Source: Paenibacillus athensensis
GTDB taxonomy: Bacteria > Bacillota > Bacilli > Paenibacillales > NBRC-103111
Length of the DNA stretch: 64,000 nucleotides
Reading direction: 5' to 3'
Assembly (NCBI RefSeq): GCF_004514475.2
Contig: NZ_MYFO02000001.1
Span: 744,001-808,000, forward strand
The translations under genes and the position numbers were made by a program. How positions within the stretch are numbered: the stretch's first letter is position 1; every line of letters starts with the position of its first letter. The notes under the pieces are model-generated. The model saw only the letters and a program-made list of their open reading frames with translations. It did not search any database and was not told where the DNA came from. Below, in pieces: positions 1-9,471 of this stretch.

Positions 1-626
1 TTGTGTCCGCGCACCTTATCCACTGCAGCGACCTCGCCCTCGGGATCGATCGAGAGAATCGGTTTAATGTTCAGCAGCGAGCCTAGCAGCGCAGAGGCTT
101 TGCCGATTCTTCCGCCTTTTTGCAAAAATTCGAGCGTATCGACCAGAAAATAAATATAAAAGTTCTCACGCATCCGCTCGATTAATTGCACAATTTGCTC
201 TACGCTTTGTCCCTCTCGCGCCGCTTCCGCAGCAGCCACGACGAGCGCGCCGATTCCGTAAGACGCCGAACGGGAGTCCACGACGTGCACCTTGGCGGAT
301 TCGAGCATCGATGCAGCCAAAACCGCCGACTGGTACGTGCCGCTCAGCACCGAAGCCAGGTGAATGGAAATGACCTCCACGTCGGACTCGGCCGTCAAGC
401 GCTCATAAACAGCCAAAAATTCAGCCGGAGACGGCTGCGATGTTTTCGGAAACACGCCTGACGATTGCAGCTTTTCGTAAAAATGCTCCGACGTGAGCGT
501 GACTGTATCCAAAAAGGTTTCGCTGCCGAAATGTATGTTGAGCGGCACCATTTCAATGCCCAGCTCCTCGCGAACCTCAGCCGGAATATCCGCTGTGCTG
601 TCGGTTACGATGCGTACTTTGCCCAA
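1..626 (-). CDS. DegV family protein (FakB-like fatty-acid-binding subunit), C-terminus cut by window edge
   Basis: The translation begins MGKVRIVTDSTADIP and continues with the DegV signature, including a Ser-rich lipid-binding stretch (SIHLASVLSGTYQSA) and LEFLQKGGRIGKASALLG. About 208 of the usual ~280 residues lie in the window. DegV/FakB proteins bind a fatty acid and present it to the kinase FakA, and the neighbour just upstream on the same strand is fakA, so a FakB role is inferred. The start is taken as TTG because GAGGAG lies about 9 bases ahead of it; no ATG fits the conserved N-terminus. It is probably the last gene of the asp23-fakA-degV unit. Confidence 0.88.
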   Translation of the reverse strand, partial: MGKVRIVTDSTADIPAEVREELGIEMVPLNIHFGSETFLDTVTLTSEHFYEKLQSSGVFPKTSQPSPAEFLAVYERLTAESDVEVISIHLASVLSGTYQSAVLAASMLESAKVHVVDSRSASYGIGALVVAAAEAAREGQSVEQIVQLIERMRENFYIYFLVDTLEFLQKGGRIGKASALLGSLLNIKPILSIDPEGEVAAVDKVRGH

Positions 627-671
627 TCCGCTTCCACTCCTCATCTAAATGGCGACCGCTTCGCCTCGTCC

Positions 672-2459
672 TTATTCAACGGAAAAAATATACGGATAGA
701 GCGGCTGTCCGCCCGGATGCAGCTCGATATCCATGCCCGGATACATCTCGCCGATGAACGCGCACAGCTCCTCAGTCTCATCGGGTTTTGCGTCCACGCC
801 GGTCAGGATCGTAACCAACTCGTCGCCTTCCTCGACCATTTCCTGCAGCAGCTTCTTGCTGGCATCCATCAGTCCCGGCAGCGAGCAAACAATCGTTCCG
901 TCTTCGATGCCAATACAATGTCCCATTTTGATTTCAATGCCGTCCATGCTCGTATCGCGCACAGCAAACGTCACCTGGCCGGACTTGATTCGCTTGATCG
1001 CTGCATTCATTGCGCTTTCGTTCACAGCTGCATCCGCTTTGTCCTGGAACGCCACGATAGCGGCCAGACCCTGCGGAATCGATTTGGTCGGAATGACGAT
1101 CAGCTGCTTGTTCTCGATCAATCCAGCCGCTTGCTGCGCGGCCAAAATAATGTTCGAGTTGTTGGGAAGCACGAAAATCGTCTCGGCGTCGATGCGTGCA
1201 ACCGCCTTCACGATATCCTCGGTGCTCGGATTCATGGTCTGGCCGCCGGACAACACCACGTCAACGCCAACGCTTGTCATAATGTCCGTGATGCCTTCGC
1301 CGATTGCCACAGCTACCATGCCGTACCGCTTGGCCGCAGGACGCGGAGCAGGCTTTGCAGACGCTGCGGCTGCCTGGGGGCGCGCAGGCATGGCGGCGCC
1401 GTGCTCCTCAAGTATGTGCGAATGCTGATCACGCATATTTTCAATTTTGATCCGGCTCAAATCGCCGAATTTCATCGCCTCGTTCATCACTTCGCCCGGA
1501 TATTCGGCGTGGATATGCACCTTTACCAGACCTTCGTCGGCAACGACGAGCAGCGAATCGCCAAGCTCGCCGAGTCTGGCCCGGAAAGCGCTCTCCTCGA
1601 ACGTCTGCCCCTTCGTCTTGCCGGGTACCACGGTCAGCATAAATTCGGTGCAGTAGCCGAATTCGATGTCCTCCGTCGCCAGCTGCGCCTGCGCCGGCCG
1701 CGACGCCGCATGAGCGGCTTTGGCCAGCTCCAGCGTCTCAGGTGCCGCTGCCATTGCAGCAGACGGTACGGCCAGCTCGAACGGCGCGTCAAGAATGCCG
1801 TCGTCCTCTGCCGTTTCCGCCCCGTACGCATACGCTCCGCCGCGGCGCAGTGCAGCCACAAAGCCCTCGTACACGTGCACAAGACCTTGTCCGCCTGCGT
1901 CTACGACGCCGACCTGCTTCAGCACCGGCAGCTGGTCTGGCGTACGCAGCAACGCTTCCTTCGCCTTGCCGAGCACCTCCTGCATCAGTTCCAGCACATC
2001 GGCTGTCCGTTTGACTTGGAGCGCGTGCTTGGCCGCTTCCTTGGATACGGTAAGAATCGTGCCTTCAACGGGCTTGACAACCGCTTTGTACGCCGTCTCG
2101 ACGCCTGTCTGCAGTGCCTGGGCAAACTGCTGGGCGTTCGCTTCTTCCAAATCGTGAACGTGCTTGGCAAAGCCGCGGAACAGCTGTGAAAGGATCACGC
2201 CGGAATTGCCCCGCGCGCCCATCAGCAATCCCTTCGACAACGCATCGGCAGCTTTTCCCAGATGAGCGGACGGCTTCTTCTTCAATTCCTCCACGCCGGA
2301 AGCAAACGTCAGATTCATATTGGTGCCGGTATCTCCGTCCGGTACGGGAAACACATTCAGCCCGTTAACCTTGTCCGCTTGGTCGCGCAGATTATCCGCA
2401 CCAGCAAAGACCATAGCTGCGAAGTCAGTTCCATTCACTGAAATAAAGCGCTTACTCAA
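672..2459 (-). CDS. fakA: Fatty acid kinase catalytic subunit FakA (YloV, DAK2 domain)
   Basis: This 595-residue protein has an N-terminal DAK2 kinase domain (about residues 10-200) with the nucleotide/Mg-binding motif VPDGDTGTNMN and GARGNSGVILSQ, then a middle domain and a C-terminal DegV-like domain, the YloV/FakA layout. FakA phosphorylates fatty acids bound to FakB (DegV) proteins so that they enter phospholipid synthesis. It is slightly longer than B. subtilis YloV because of an Ala/Pro-rich linker near residue 365. The start is TTG with GGAGGAG 8 bases upstream. It lies between an Asp23-like gene and a degV gene on the same strand, which supports the kinase/binding-protein pairing. Confidence 0.93.
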   Translation of the reverse strand: MSKRFISVNGTDFAAMVFAGADNLRDQADKVNGLNVFPVPDGDTGTNMNLTFASGVEELKKKPSAHLGKAADALSKGLLMGARGNSGVILSQLFRGFAKHVHDLEEANAQQFAQALQTGVETAYKAVVKPVEGTILTVSKEAAKHALQVKRTADVLELMQEVLGKAKEALLRTPDQLPVLKQVGVVDAGGQGLVHVYEGFVAALRRGGAYAYGAETAEDDGILDAPFELAVPSAAMAAAPETLELAKAAHAASRPAQAQLATEDIEFGYCTEFMLTVVPGKTKGQTFEESAFRARLGELGDSLLVVADEGLVKVHIHAEYPGEVMNEAMKFGDLSRIKIENMRDQHSHILEEHGAAMPARPQAAAASAKPAPRPAAKRYGMVAVAIGEGITDIMTSVGVDVVLSGGQTMNPSTEDIVKAVARIDAETIFVLPNNSNIILAAQQAAGLIENKQLIVIPTKSIPQGLAAIVAFQDKADAAVNESAMNAAIKRIKSGQVTFAVRDTSMDGIEIKMGHCIGIEDGTIVCSLPGLMDASKKLLQEMVEEGDELVTILTGVDAKPDETEELCAFIGEMYPGMDIELHPGGQPLYPYIFSVE

Positions 2460-2488
2460 AGCGTATTCTCCTCCCTGGTGTCAGGCCT

Positions 2489-2848
2489 CTACTTGGCTAC
2501 GCGAACGCCCTGCACATATATATTGACTTGATCAACATGAACGCCGATCACTTCGTTCATTACGTATTTGATTTTCGTTTGCACGTTGCCCGCGACTACG
2601 GAAATCTTCGTTCCATAGCTGACAATAATGTACATGTCAATCTCCAGCCGGTCCTTGTCCCGGCGCACTTCGACACCGCGCGTCAAATTGTCGCGGCCGA
2701 GCAGCTCGGCAATGCCGTCCTTGAGCTGCTTGCGCGAAGCCATGCCGACAAGCCCGTAGCAATCGAGGGCCGCCGATCCCGCCAGCGTAGCAATCACTTC
2801 CTGGGTGACGAACACCTTGCCGTATTCGGTTTTCAGTTCGATAGGCAT
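2489..2848 (-). CDS. yloU: Asp23/Gls24 family protein (YloU)
   Basis: The 119-residue sequence begins MPIELKTEYGKVFVTQEVIA and ends with VDQVNIYVQGVRVAK, typical of the Asp23/Gls24 family, small cytosolic proteins linked to the envelope and alkaline stress; the biochemical role is not established. AAGGAG stands 9 bases before the ATG. It is followed after 29 bases by fakA, the same order as yloU-yloV in Bacillus. A second, distinct Asp23 family gene lies at 47720-48097. Confidence 0.9.
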   Translation of the reverse strand: MPIELKTEYGKVFVTQEVIATLAGSAALDCYGLVGMASRKQLKDGIAELLGRDNLTRGVEVRRDKDRLEIDMYIIVSYGTKISVVAGNVQTKIKYVMNEVIGVHVDQVNIYVQGVRVAK

Positions 2849-2939
2849 ATCAACAGCTCCTTATGTAAGGGTCTTTGGACTAATCTTCATTGTACTATAA
2901 CGGCAACAATAAATAAACGGTAAAAAAGCGGCGAATTCG

Positions 2940-2969
2940 TTGACTAGCGACGGAAGCCTATGCTATTAT
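2940..2969 (+). promoter_or_regulatory. Probable sigma-A promoter for rpmB
   Basis: TTGACT and TATTAT are separated by 18 bases, about 130 bases upstream of rpmB. The long leader before the rpmB ribosome binding site could carry regulation, but no hairpin clear enough to call was seen in it. Confidence 0.5.
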
Positions 2970-3098
2970 ATCTAAGTGTGTTTTTATCGGCTGATTTTGC
3001 GTCGATGCAAGCAATGGTAATTTTGAGGAAAGCTGTCATGTCAAGCTTTAGGCTTGCCACCCAGGCTGCTTTGTATACTGCCGAAGGAGGTGTCAAAC

Positions 3099-3287
3099 AT
3101 GTCCCGTAAATGCTTTATCACTGGCAAAAGCCCAGGCACTGGCAACCACGTGTCTCACGCCAACAACAAAAACAAACGCACTTGGGGCGTTAACGTTCAA
3201 AAGGTTCGCATCCTCGTTGATGGAAAACCGAAACGTGTCTACGTAAGTGCACGCGCGCTGAAATCCGGCAAAGTCACTCGCGTATAG
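3099..3287 (+). CDS. rpmB: 50S ribosomal protein L28
   Basis: The 62-residue product [20 protein letters not shown]... is a standard bacterial L28, a basic protein of the large ribosomal subunit. Residues [15 protein letters not shown] are the family core. There is no CxxC zinc pair; only one Cys (position 5) is present, so this is the Cys-poor form. AAGGAGG lies 8 bases before the ATG, which rules out the longer in-frame start 45 bases upstream. It is monocistronic, with its own promoter and a hairpin terminator, and is opposed to spoVM. Confidence 0.97.
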   Translation: MSRKCFITGKSPGTGNHVSHANNKNKRTWGVNVQKVRILVDGKPKRVYVSARALKSGKVTRV

Positions 3288-3303
3288 TTGAATCGCGCAT
3301 AGA

Positions 3304-3330
3304 CAAAAAGCACCTTACGGTGCTTTTTTT
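3304..3330. terminator. Bidirectional terminator between rpmB and spoVM
   Basis: The hairpin AAAAGCACC-TTAC-GGTGCTTTTTTT has a T run on the rpmB side and a complementary A run that serves spoVM, which converges from the other strand. Confidence 0.85.
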
Positions 3331-3343
3331 GCATGCTGCGCTA

Positions 3344-3424
3344 TTAATTTTTACTAAACGTATTGAGCATGGCCTTTACGACACCACCCAGAAACTTCGG
3401 TAGCTTGATTGTGTAAAACTTCAT
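3344..3424 (-). CDS. spoVM: Stage V sporulation protein M (SpoVM), 26 residues
   Basis: A 26-codon ORF encodes a peptide that starts MKFYTIKLPKFLGG and ends with VVKAMLNTFSKN, differing from B. subtilis SpoVM (MKFYTIKLPKFLGGIVRAML...) at only a few positions, mostly conservative. SpoVM is an amphipathic helix that recognises the positively curved forespore membrane, anchors SpoIVA and so starts spore coat assembly. An AAGGAGGGG ribosome binding site lies 8 bases before the ATG. It keeps the Bacillus neighbourhood next to rpmB, and its presence shows that the host forms endospores. Confidence 0.95.
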   Translation of the reverse strand: MKFYTIKLPKFLGGVVKAMLNTFSKN

Positions 3425-3544
3425 CCTCTACCCCTCCTTCACTGATTGCGCCATGCAACCCTCGCCTCGTTACCACAGTATATGCCCGGACCGTCAAAAC
3501 GTTCACTAAAACATCAAAGCCGGCGCCGGAGGCTGCTCTTGCAC

Positions 3545-3580
3545 AAAAAAAGGCTACAAGAGCGCTTGACTCTTGTAACC
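3545..3580 (-). terminator. Terminator of the rlmN-prpC-prkC-rsgA-rpe unit
   Basis: On the minus strand an 11-bp stem, GGTTACAAGAG paired with CTCTTGTAGCC, is followed by seven T. It lies 30 bases after the small membrane protein gene and separates that unit from spoVM. Confidence 0.85.
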
Positions 3581-3609
3581 ATATGTATGCACATCCCATT
3601 CAGATATGC

Positions 3610-3840
3610 TCAGATATGAGGATAAAACGCGACTGCCATCCGAAAAACGAAATAAAAAAGGATCGAGAGTAAAATAAACCAAACCCGCAAGCTCGTCTGA
3701 TCAAAGCGGCGAAAGAAGCGGATACCGGCATAAACGGCTCCGATCGAGAACAGGAACTTGGAAAAATCGTGCAAGCTCGCATACAGCGTGAGCAAAATAC
3801 CGACCAGCACGCTGTAGACGAACAACCATAAAAGCCTCAT
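3610..3840 (-). CDS. Small membrane protein of unknown function, 76 residues
   Basis: Two or three hydrophobic segments are visible (LLWLFVYSVLVGILLTLYA near residues 3-21, a weaker one near 28-42, and VWFILLSILFYFVFRMAVAF near 53-72), with a positive loop RFFRRFDQTSLR. I do not recognise a characterised family. GAAAGGAAG precedes the ATG, the gene follows rpe by 15 bases and ends just before a strong terminator, so it is very likely a real last gene of the unit. In B. subtilis this place between rpe and spoVM holds thiN (thiamine pyrophosphokinase), which is absent here. Confidence 0.7.
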   Translation of the reverse strand: MRLLWLFVYSVLVGILLTLYASLHDFSKFLFSIGAVYAGIRFFRRFDQTSLRVWFILLSILFYFVFRMAVAFYPHI

Positions 3841-3855
3841 GATCGCCGCTTCCTT

Positions 3856-4506
3856 TCACCCGCGAATTCGCCGGATCGCTTCTGCGCGGTCCTGCTGGCC
3901 GAATACGGCAGTTCCAGCTACCAGCACGTCCGCTCCGGCCGCTTCAACCTGACGGGCCGTTGTTTCGTTGATGCCGCCGTCTACTTCAATATGCAGACCG
4001 CTTAAACCGCGTTCGTCGGCCATGTCGCGCAGCGCGCGAATTTTGCCGAGCATGCCGGGAATAAACGCCTGACCGCCAAAACCGGGATTGATCGTCATGA
4101 TCAGTACGAGATCAAGCGCTTCGTCCAGAACGTGCTCGATCATCGCCAGCGGCGTTGCCGGGTTCAGCACGACTCCGGCGCGCACGCCGCCTGATTTAAT
4201 CAAGTGCAGCGTCCGGTGAAGGTGCGTACACGCTTCGACATGAACGGAAATCAGGTCCGCGCCCGCTTTCACAAAGTCGGGAATATACCGCTCCGGCTGC
4301 TCGATCATCAAATGCACGTCGATCGGCAGCTTCGTCAATGGACGAATCGCAGCCAGCACCGGCGCGCCGATCGTAATGTTCGGCACGAAATGCCCGTCCA
4401 TCACGTCAAAATGAATCCAGTCCGCGCCGCTGCGCTCCACCTCAGCTATTTCCTCGCCAAGCCTGGCGAAATTTGCAGACAAAATCGAAGGAGCTACATA
4501 GACCAT
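3856..4506 (-). CDS. rpe: Ribulose-phosphate 3-epimerase
   Basis: The 216-residue TIM-barrel enzyme interconverts ribulose 5-phosphate and xylulose 5-phosphate in the pentose phosphate pathway. Visible family motifs are [31 protein letters not shown] (catalytic Asp and metal His), [18 protein letters not shown] (phosphate loop) and EVDGGI. The ribosome binding site GAGGAGGT overlaps the last codons of rsgA, so translation of the two is probably coupled. Length is normal for the family. Confidence 0.97.
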   Translation of the reverse strand: MVYVAPSILSANFARLGEEIAEVERSGADWIHFDVMDGHFVPNITIGAPVLAAIRPLTKLPIDVHLMIEQPERYIPDFVKAGADLISVHVEACTHLHRTLHLIKSGGVRAGVVLNPATPLAMIEHVLDEALDLVLIMTINPGFGGQAFIPGMLGKIRALRDMADERGLSGLHIEVDGGINETTARQVEAAGADVLVAGTAVFGQQDRAEAIRRIRG

Positions 4507-4509
4507 CGA

Positions 4510-5442
4510 TCAATACCTCCTCTTTTTATCCTTCATTTCCGCGAGAAACGTAATGTAATGCTCATATCGCGACCGGGCGATTCCGCCCTGCTCCACCTCT
4601 TCGCGTACTTTGCAGCCCGGCTCGTGCAGATGCAGACAGCCGCGGAAGCGACAGGTCTCGGCTGGTTGGGCGAATTCGCGGAAGCAAGCGCCGAGATTCT
4701 CCACCTCCAGCTCGACAAAGTCCAGCTGGCTGAAGCCCGGCGTATCGGCCACATAGCCGCCGCCGTCCAACGGCAGCAGCTCGACATGGCGCGTCGTATG
4801 CTTGCCGCGGCCCAGCCTCTGGCTGATCGCGTTCGTTTCCAGCTCCAACCCGCTGATCATCGCGTTGAGCAGCGACGATTTGCCGACGCCCGATTGTCCA
4901 GCAAACACACTGATTGTCCCGCCCAAATGCTCAAGGACTGCCGGAATGCCTTCCTGCACCCGCGAGCTCGTCGTCACGACCCTATAGCCGATACCCGCAT
5001 AAAGCGCGCAAATGCGTTCCAGCTCGGACGCGGCCATCGCGCCGCTTCCGCCGCCGGCTTCGCCGTCCGCGACCAACAGATCGCTTTTGGTAAAAATCAG
5101 CAGCGCGTCCAGCCCCGATTTCTCGATATGGACGAGAAACTTGTCCAATAGCTGCAGATTGAGCGTTGGTTCGGCAACGGCAAAAACGAGCGCCGCCAGC
5201 CTCACATTGGCGATCGGCGGCCGGATCAGCTCGGAGAAGCGCGGCTTGATTTCCGTGACCGTGCCTTCTCCGTTTTCCGTCAGCTCGAATTGCACATCGT
5301 CGCCGACCAGCGGCGTGATGCCTTTCTTTTTAAACACCCCGCGGGCCCGGCATTGAACAAGCCCGCCGTCCTGCAGTCGCTGCCCTTCGGGCAGCACGTA
5401 ATAATATCCGCTAAGCGCTTTAACGATGCTACCTTGAGGCAT
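4510..5442 (-). CDS. rsgA: Ribosome small-subunit-dependent GTPase A (RsgA/YloQ)
   Basis: This 310-residue circularly permuted GTPase acts in late 30S subunit maturation. Order: N-terminal OB-fold (residues 1-70), permuted G domain with TKSD (G4), GQSGVGKSSLLN (P-loop) and DTPGFSQ (G3), and a C-terminal zinc domain with C-x5-C-x4-H-x5-C spacing (CRFRGCLHLHEPGCKV). The stop of prkC overlaps the start of this gene (TAATG), so it is part of the prpC-prkC-rsgA-rpe unit as in Bacillus. Confidence 0.96.
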   Translation of the reverse strand: MPQGSIVKALSGYYYVLPEGQRLQDGGLVQCRARGVFKKKGITPLVGDDVQFELTENGEGTVTEIKPRFSELIRPPIANVRLAALVFAVAEPTLNLQLLDKFLVHIEKSGLDALLIFTKSDLLVADGEAGGGSGAMAASELERICALYAGIGYRVVTTSSRVQEGIPAVLEHLGGTISVFAGQSGVGKSSLLNAMISGLELETNAISQRLGRGKHTTRHVELLPLDGGGYVADTPGFSQLDFVELEVENLGACFREFAQPAETCRFRGCLHLHEPGCKVREEVEQGGIARSRYEHYITFLAEMKDKKRRY

Positions 5443-7535
5443 TAATTTGCGCCTCCGCCTGTCGTTTTACCCGGTCCGCCGCCGGGACCTGCCGGAGCGT
5501 TGCCGCCTGCGGGAATGGCCCCATCCGACTTGCCGCCCGGCTTAGGCGTCGGGCTCGCAGACGATTCATTCTCTACGGCCGTCTTGCCGTTCTTTTGATC
5601 CAGATAATCCTGATACGTCCGCGTAATCGAATTGACGAGCTGATCGCCTTCCTTGACGAGAATGACGGCTTTTTTGTCCGGCGCGACAATCACCTTGACG
5701 TCGACGGTTTCGTCCTTGCTCACCGTTTCCGACTTGTAATCGAAGTTATCGTATTGCGCGTCGCTGACCACGATTTTGAAATCCGACGCTTTGCCGTCCG
5801 CAGACGGATGAAGCGGCACGCTGACGATCAGCTCGCCCGCCTCTTCCGGCAAGCCGTCACTGATAATCAGGCTGACCTCTGCCCCCGGCGAAACCTCGTC
5901 ATTGTATTCATAAGGGAATTGCTTGATGACCTTGCCTTTCGGCTGCTTGTAGCTCTTCTCACGGGTAATGCCGCTGGCCGGCAGCTTGAGGCTCAGCACG
6001 CCGAGCTTGGCTTTGGCTTCCGCTTCGGTCAGACCGACGAGGTCCGGCATTTTGAACGTCTCCCGCCCCTTGCTGACATTGAAGCTGATGCTGGCTGTCT
6101 CCAGCTCGAACTCTTCGCCTGCCTCCGGCTTTTGCTGCAAAATCGTATCCGGCGCCTCGTCGGTAAACATTTGCTTGATCGAAATTTGCTCATCCTTCAG
6201 ACCCAACGCCTGAAGCTTGAGCTTGACGTCCTTGAGCGACATGCCGACGTAATCGTCCATTTTCAGCTTGGCCGGCCCTTTGCTGACATACAACGTCACC
6301 TTCGTGCCGACATTCAGCTTCATTGCGGTCGGGTCCTGACGAATGACCGTGTCTTTGTCCAGCTTGCTGTCCTCGGGCACAACCGTTGAATCCAGCTTGA
6401 CCGCACGCAGCTTTTCCTGCGCCGCATCCAGCGGCATATTGACGACATTCGGCACGTCAACCGTTTCAATAATCAGCTTCTGCTTGACAAAGCCGACAGC
6501 ATACCACATGCCGCCCAGCACGATCAGCAAAGCGACAATCCACACGGTCGGCTTGATCCAGCCATTTTTCTTAGGCGGCTCGCCGCGCCAGACCGGCTTT
6601 TCGTCCTCTTCGAACGATTCGCCGAGCTGATTCGGCCGAATTGCCGGCATGACCAGCGTCCGCTCATCGTCCATGCCGTCGGCGTCCCAGAACGTCACCT
6701 TCGCCTCGTTGCGGCGGCCCGGGGTCAGACAGGTATCCAAATCCTCCATCATCTGCTTGGCCGATTGGTAGCGCTCCTCGGGCTTTTTGCGCATCGCCTT
6801 CAAAATAATATTTTCCACGCTTTGCGGAATGAGCGGATTGACCTTGCGCGGCTCCTCAACATCCTCCTGCAGATGCTTGAGCGCAACGCTGATCGGGCTT
6901 TCGCCGAGAAACGGCAGCCGCGCGGTCAGCATCTGGTACATGACGATGCCCAGCGAATACAAATCGGATTTTTGGCCCGTATTCGTGCCTTTGGCATGCT
7001 CTGGCGAAAAATAATGCACCGAACCGACCACCGAGCCGGTTTGTGTAATCGTCGAAGACGTGGCAGCGCGGGCGATGCCGAAATCGGTCACCTTGACCCG
7101 GCCGTTTTTGCCGATCAGGATGTTGTGCGGCTTGATGTCGCGGTGAATGATTTCATTATGGTGCGCATGATCGAGCGCGTCGGCGATCTGGCTGGCGTAA
7201 TGGACAGCCTCTTCCACCTGCAGCGGAGCCCGTTCCTTGATCAAATCGTTAAGCGTCGTGCCCTCCACATATTCCATGACAATGTAATGCACGTCGCCCT
7301 CTTGGCCGACATCGTAAATGCTGACGACGTTCGGGTGCGACAGCGAAGCGGCCGCTTGCGCCTCCCTGCGGAAACGCCGGATGAATTCTTCGTCGTGCAC
7401 GTATTGCTGGCGCAGCACCTTGACCGCCACCTTGCGGTTGAGCAGCACATCGTGCCCTTTATAGACCAAGGCCATGCCGCCGCCGCCGATTCGCTCCAGG
7501 ATTTCATACCTGCCGCCGAGTTTTCTGCCGATCAA
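5442..7535 (-). CDS. prkC: Membrane Ser/Thr protein kinase with PASTA repeats (PrkC)
   Basis: The 697-residue protein has an N-terminal Hanks-type kinase domain (about 12-270: GGGGMALVYKG glycine loop, VAVKVL with Lys39, HRDIKPHN at 131, DFG at 151, a Thr/Ser-rich activation loop), one transmembrane helix (about 335-355), three PASTA repeats (about 365-565) and a C-terminal extracellular domain ending in a Gly/Pro-rich tail. PrkC senses peptidoglycan fragments and phosphorylates translation, cell-wall and spore-germination proteins. The start is TTG and overlaps the prpC stop by four bases; the phosphatase partner is directly upstream. Confidence 0.97.
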   Translation of the reverse strand: MIGRKLGGRYEILERIGGGGMALVYKGHDVLLNRKVAVKVLRQQYVHDEEFIRRFRREAQAAASLSHPNVVSIYDVGQEGDVHYIVMEYVEGTTLNDLIKERAPLQVEEAVHYASQIADALDHAHHNEIIHRDIKPHNILIGKNGRVKVTDFGIARAATSSTITQTGSVVGSVHYFSPEHAKGTNTGQKSDLYSLGIVMYQMLTARLPFLGESPISVALKHLQEDVEEPRKVNPLIPQSVENIILKAMRKKPEERYQSAKQMMEDLDTCLTPGRRNEAKVTFWDADGMDDERTLVMPAIRPNQLGESFEEDEKPVWRGEPPKKNGWIKPTVWIVALLIVLGGMWYAVGFVKQKLIIETVDVPNVVNMPLDAAQEKLRAVKLDSTVVPEDSKLDKDTVIRQDPTAMKLNVGTKVTLYVSKGPAKLKMDDYVGMSLKDVKLKLQALGLKDEQISIKQMFTDEAPDTILQQKPEAGEEFELETASISFNVSKGRETFKMPDLVGLTEAEAKAKLGVLSLKLPASGITREKSYKQPKGKVIKQFPYEYNDEVSPGAEVSLIISDGLPEEAGELIVSVPLHPSADGKASDFKIVVSDAQYDNFDYKSETVSKDETVDVKVIVAPDKKAVILVKEGDQLVNSITRTYQDYLDQKNGKTAVENESSASPTPKPGGKSDGAIPAGGNAPAGPGGGPGKTTGGGAN

Positions 7536-8296
7536 AGCTCATCACCCCTTCCGTTGTCCGCATCCCGTTTGTGCGCAAATAAAATGACCGTGACATTGTC
7601 GTCGCCGCCCGCGTCCAGCGCGCTGTCAATCAGCGCCTGCGCCGCCTGCTCCATATCCGGATGGGCGCGAACAATCTCGCCGATCCGCTGCGCATCGACC
7701 AGCCCGCTCAAGCCGTCTGTACATAACAGAATCGTATCGCCCTTCTGCCAGGCGTATTCATGCAGATCGACCTCGACGCCCGGCTCGGTGCCTAGCGCCC
7801 GCGTCAGCACATTGCGCCGCGGGTGATGCTCCGCTTCCTCTGCGGTAATCTGGCCGTTTTTGACCAGCTCGTTGACGAGCGAATGGTCCTCGGTTAGCTG
7901 CAGCACGCCGCCGGCGTTAATTTTGTAAGCACGGCTGTCGCCGATATGGCCAATCATCAGCAGCTCACGGGACGCCAGCGCCACGACGACCGTCGTGCCC
8001 ATGCCGTAGTAATTTTCGCGTTGCGATGCAAATTCGTAGATGTTTTCGTTCGCCCGTTCGATTGCAGCGCGCACGGCCTCCTTGCAATCGCTGACCGGCA
8101 TGTTGCCATGAATCGACTGCAGCTCGGCCTGTATGGTTTCTACCGCCATCTGGCTGGCCAAATCGCCGGCTTGATGACCGCCCATGCCGTCCGCGACGAT
8201 TGCCAGCCCCAAACCGTTTAGCTCCGGCTGCACCGCGGCGCGGTCTTCATTCACCAAGCGCACTTTGCCGATATCGGTACGGCTCACCATCTTCAT
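7532..8296 (-). CDS. prpC: PP2C-type protein phosphatase (PrpC/Stp)
   Basis: The 254-residue PPM phosphatase shows the metal-binding motifs in order: VADGMGGHQAGDLAS, GDSRAYKI, DHSLVNELV, TDGLSGLVD and GGDDNVTVI. It dephosphorylates PrkC and its substrates. It is encoded just upstream of prkC with a four-base overlap, the normal kinase/phosphatase pair. Two ATG codons (MKM) lie at the start; the first is used here. Confidence 0.97.
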   Translation of the reverse strand: MKMVSRTDIGKVRLVNEDRAAVQPELNGLGLAIVADGMGGHQAGDLASQMAVETIQAELQSIHGNMPVSDCKEAVRAAIERANENIYEFASQRENYYGMGTTVVVALASRELLMIGHIGDSRAYKINAGGVLQLTEDHSLVNELVKNGQITAEEAEHHPRRNVLTRALGTEPGVEVDLHEYAWQKGDTILLCTDGLSGLVDAQRIGEIVRAHPDMEQAAQALIDSALDAGGDDNVTVILFAHKRDADNGRGDEL

Positions 8297-8315
8297 CCGA
8301 CTTCACCCCACTTGC

Positions 8316-9359
8316 TTACTTGCGATCCATATGCTTGGCCCTAAGCTGCCCGCAGGCGGCCGCGATATCGCTGCCCTGCTCGCGGCGAATGGTCGCGTTG
8401 ATTTTGCCCTTTTCCAAAATGCGCTGAAACGTAAAAATATCGTCGCGCGGCGTCCGCTTGAAATCGCGCTCGGCCACGAAATTGACCGGAATGAGGTTCA
8501 CGTGGCTCAGCGGCAGCTCGCGCAGCACCGCGGCCAGCTCCTCCGCATGCTCGGGCTGATCGTTGACCTCGCCCATAAGGGCGTATTCGAACGTGATCCG
8601 CCGGCCCGTTTTGGCCGTGTAGTATTTGCAGGCTTCGATCAGGTCGGCAAAAGGAAACCGGCGGTTGACCGGCATCAGCTTCGAGCGCAACGCGTCGTTC
8701 GGCGCATGAATCGAAATGGCCAGATTAACCTGCAAATTCTCATCGGCGAACTTGTAAATATTCGGCACAATTCCGCTCGTCGACACCGTAATATGACGCT
8801 GCCCGATGTTCAACCCCTTAGGATGAATCATCAGCCGCAGGAAATTCATCGTCGCCTCGTAATTCTCGAACGGCTCGCCGATGCCCATAATGACGATGGA
8901 GCTGATTCTCTCATTCGCCTGATCCAGCAAACGCTGCGCCCAGACCACCTGGGCGACGATTTCGCCGGCCCGCAGATCGCGCTTCAAACCGCCGAGCGTC
9001 GAGGCGCAAAACGTACAGCCGACGCGGCAGCCGACCTGTGTCGTCACGCAAATGCTGTTGCCGTAATTGTGCTTCATGACCACGGTTTCAATCGCGTTTT
9101 TATCGGCAAGCTCGAACAGGAACTTCACCGTACCGTCCTGCGATTCGTATTTGGCGATTTCCGTCAGGGTCACAAATTCAAACTGCGCCGTCAGCTTCTC
9201 GCGCAGCGCTTTCGGCAGGTTGGACATCTCCTCGAAGCTGGCCACGCGCTTGACGTACAGCCAGTCGAAAATTTGCCCGGCGCGGAAGCCCGCTTCGCCG
9301 TTCTCCTTGACCCATTCCTGCCATTGTTCCCAATTTAAATCATAAACAAAAGGTTTCAT
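8316..9359 (-). CDS. rlmN: 23S rRNA (adenine-2503-C2)/tRNA A37 methyltransferase RlmN
   Basis: The 347-residue radical-SAM enzyme carries the CxxxCxxC cluster motif in [14 protein letters not shown], the SAM-binding GIGEPFENY motif and the C-terminal conserved ACGQL, whose Cys is the methyl-carrying residue. It methylates A2503 of 23S rRNA and A37 of some tRNAs. It is followed by prpC 19 bases downstream, the conserved Bacillus order. Confidence 0.97.
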   Translation of the reverse strand: MKPFVYDLNWEQWQEWVKENGEAGFRAGQIFDWLYVKRVASFEEMSNLPKALREKLTAQFEFVTLTEIAKYESQDGTVKFLFELADKNAIETVVMKHNYGNSICVTTQVGCRVGCTFCASTLGGLKRDLRAGEIVAQVVWAQRLLDQANERISSIVIMGIGEPFENYEATMNFLRLMIHPKGLNIGQRHITVSTSGIVPNIYKFADENLQVNLAISIHAPNDALRSKLMPVNRRFPFADLIEACKYYTAKTGRRITFEYALMGEVNDQPEHAEELAAVLRELPLSHVNLIPVNFVAERDFKRTPRDDIFTFQRILEKGKINATIRREQGSDIAAACGQLRAKHMDRK

Positions 9360-9471
9360 CGTTTATCCCAACCCGTACGTATGGATGTTTTTGCTAATCT
9401 GCCAATCTTGTCTATTTTAGCACAAACGGCGCGCGAACACACTTTCCGCGCAATAGGCGGAGCAGCGACGT

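Noticed and set aside
465-2189. A 574-codon plus-strand ORF opposite fakA
   Set aside because: It is antisense to a DAK2-domain gene with full motifs and has no start signal.
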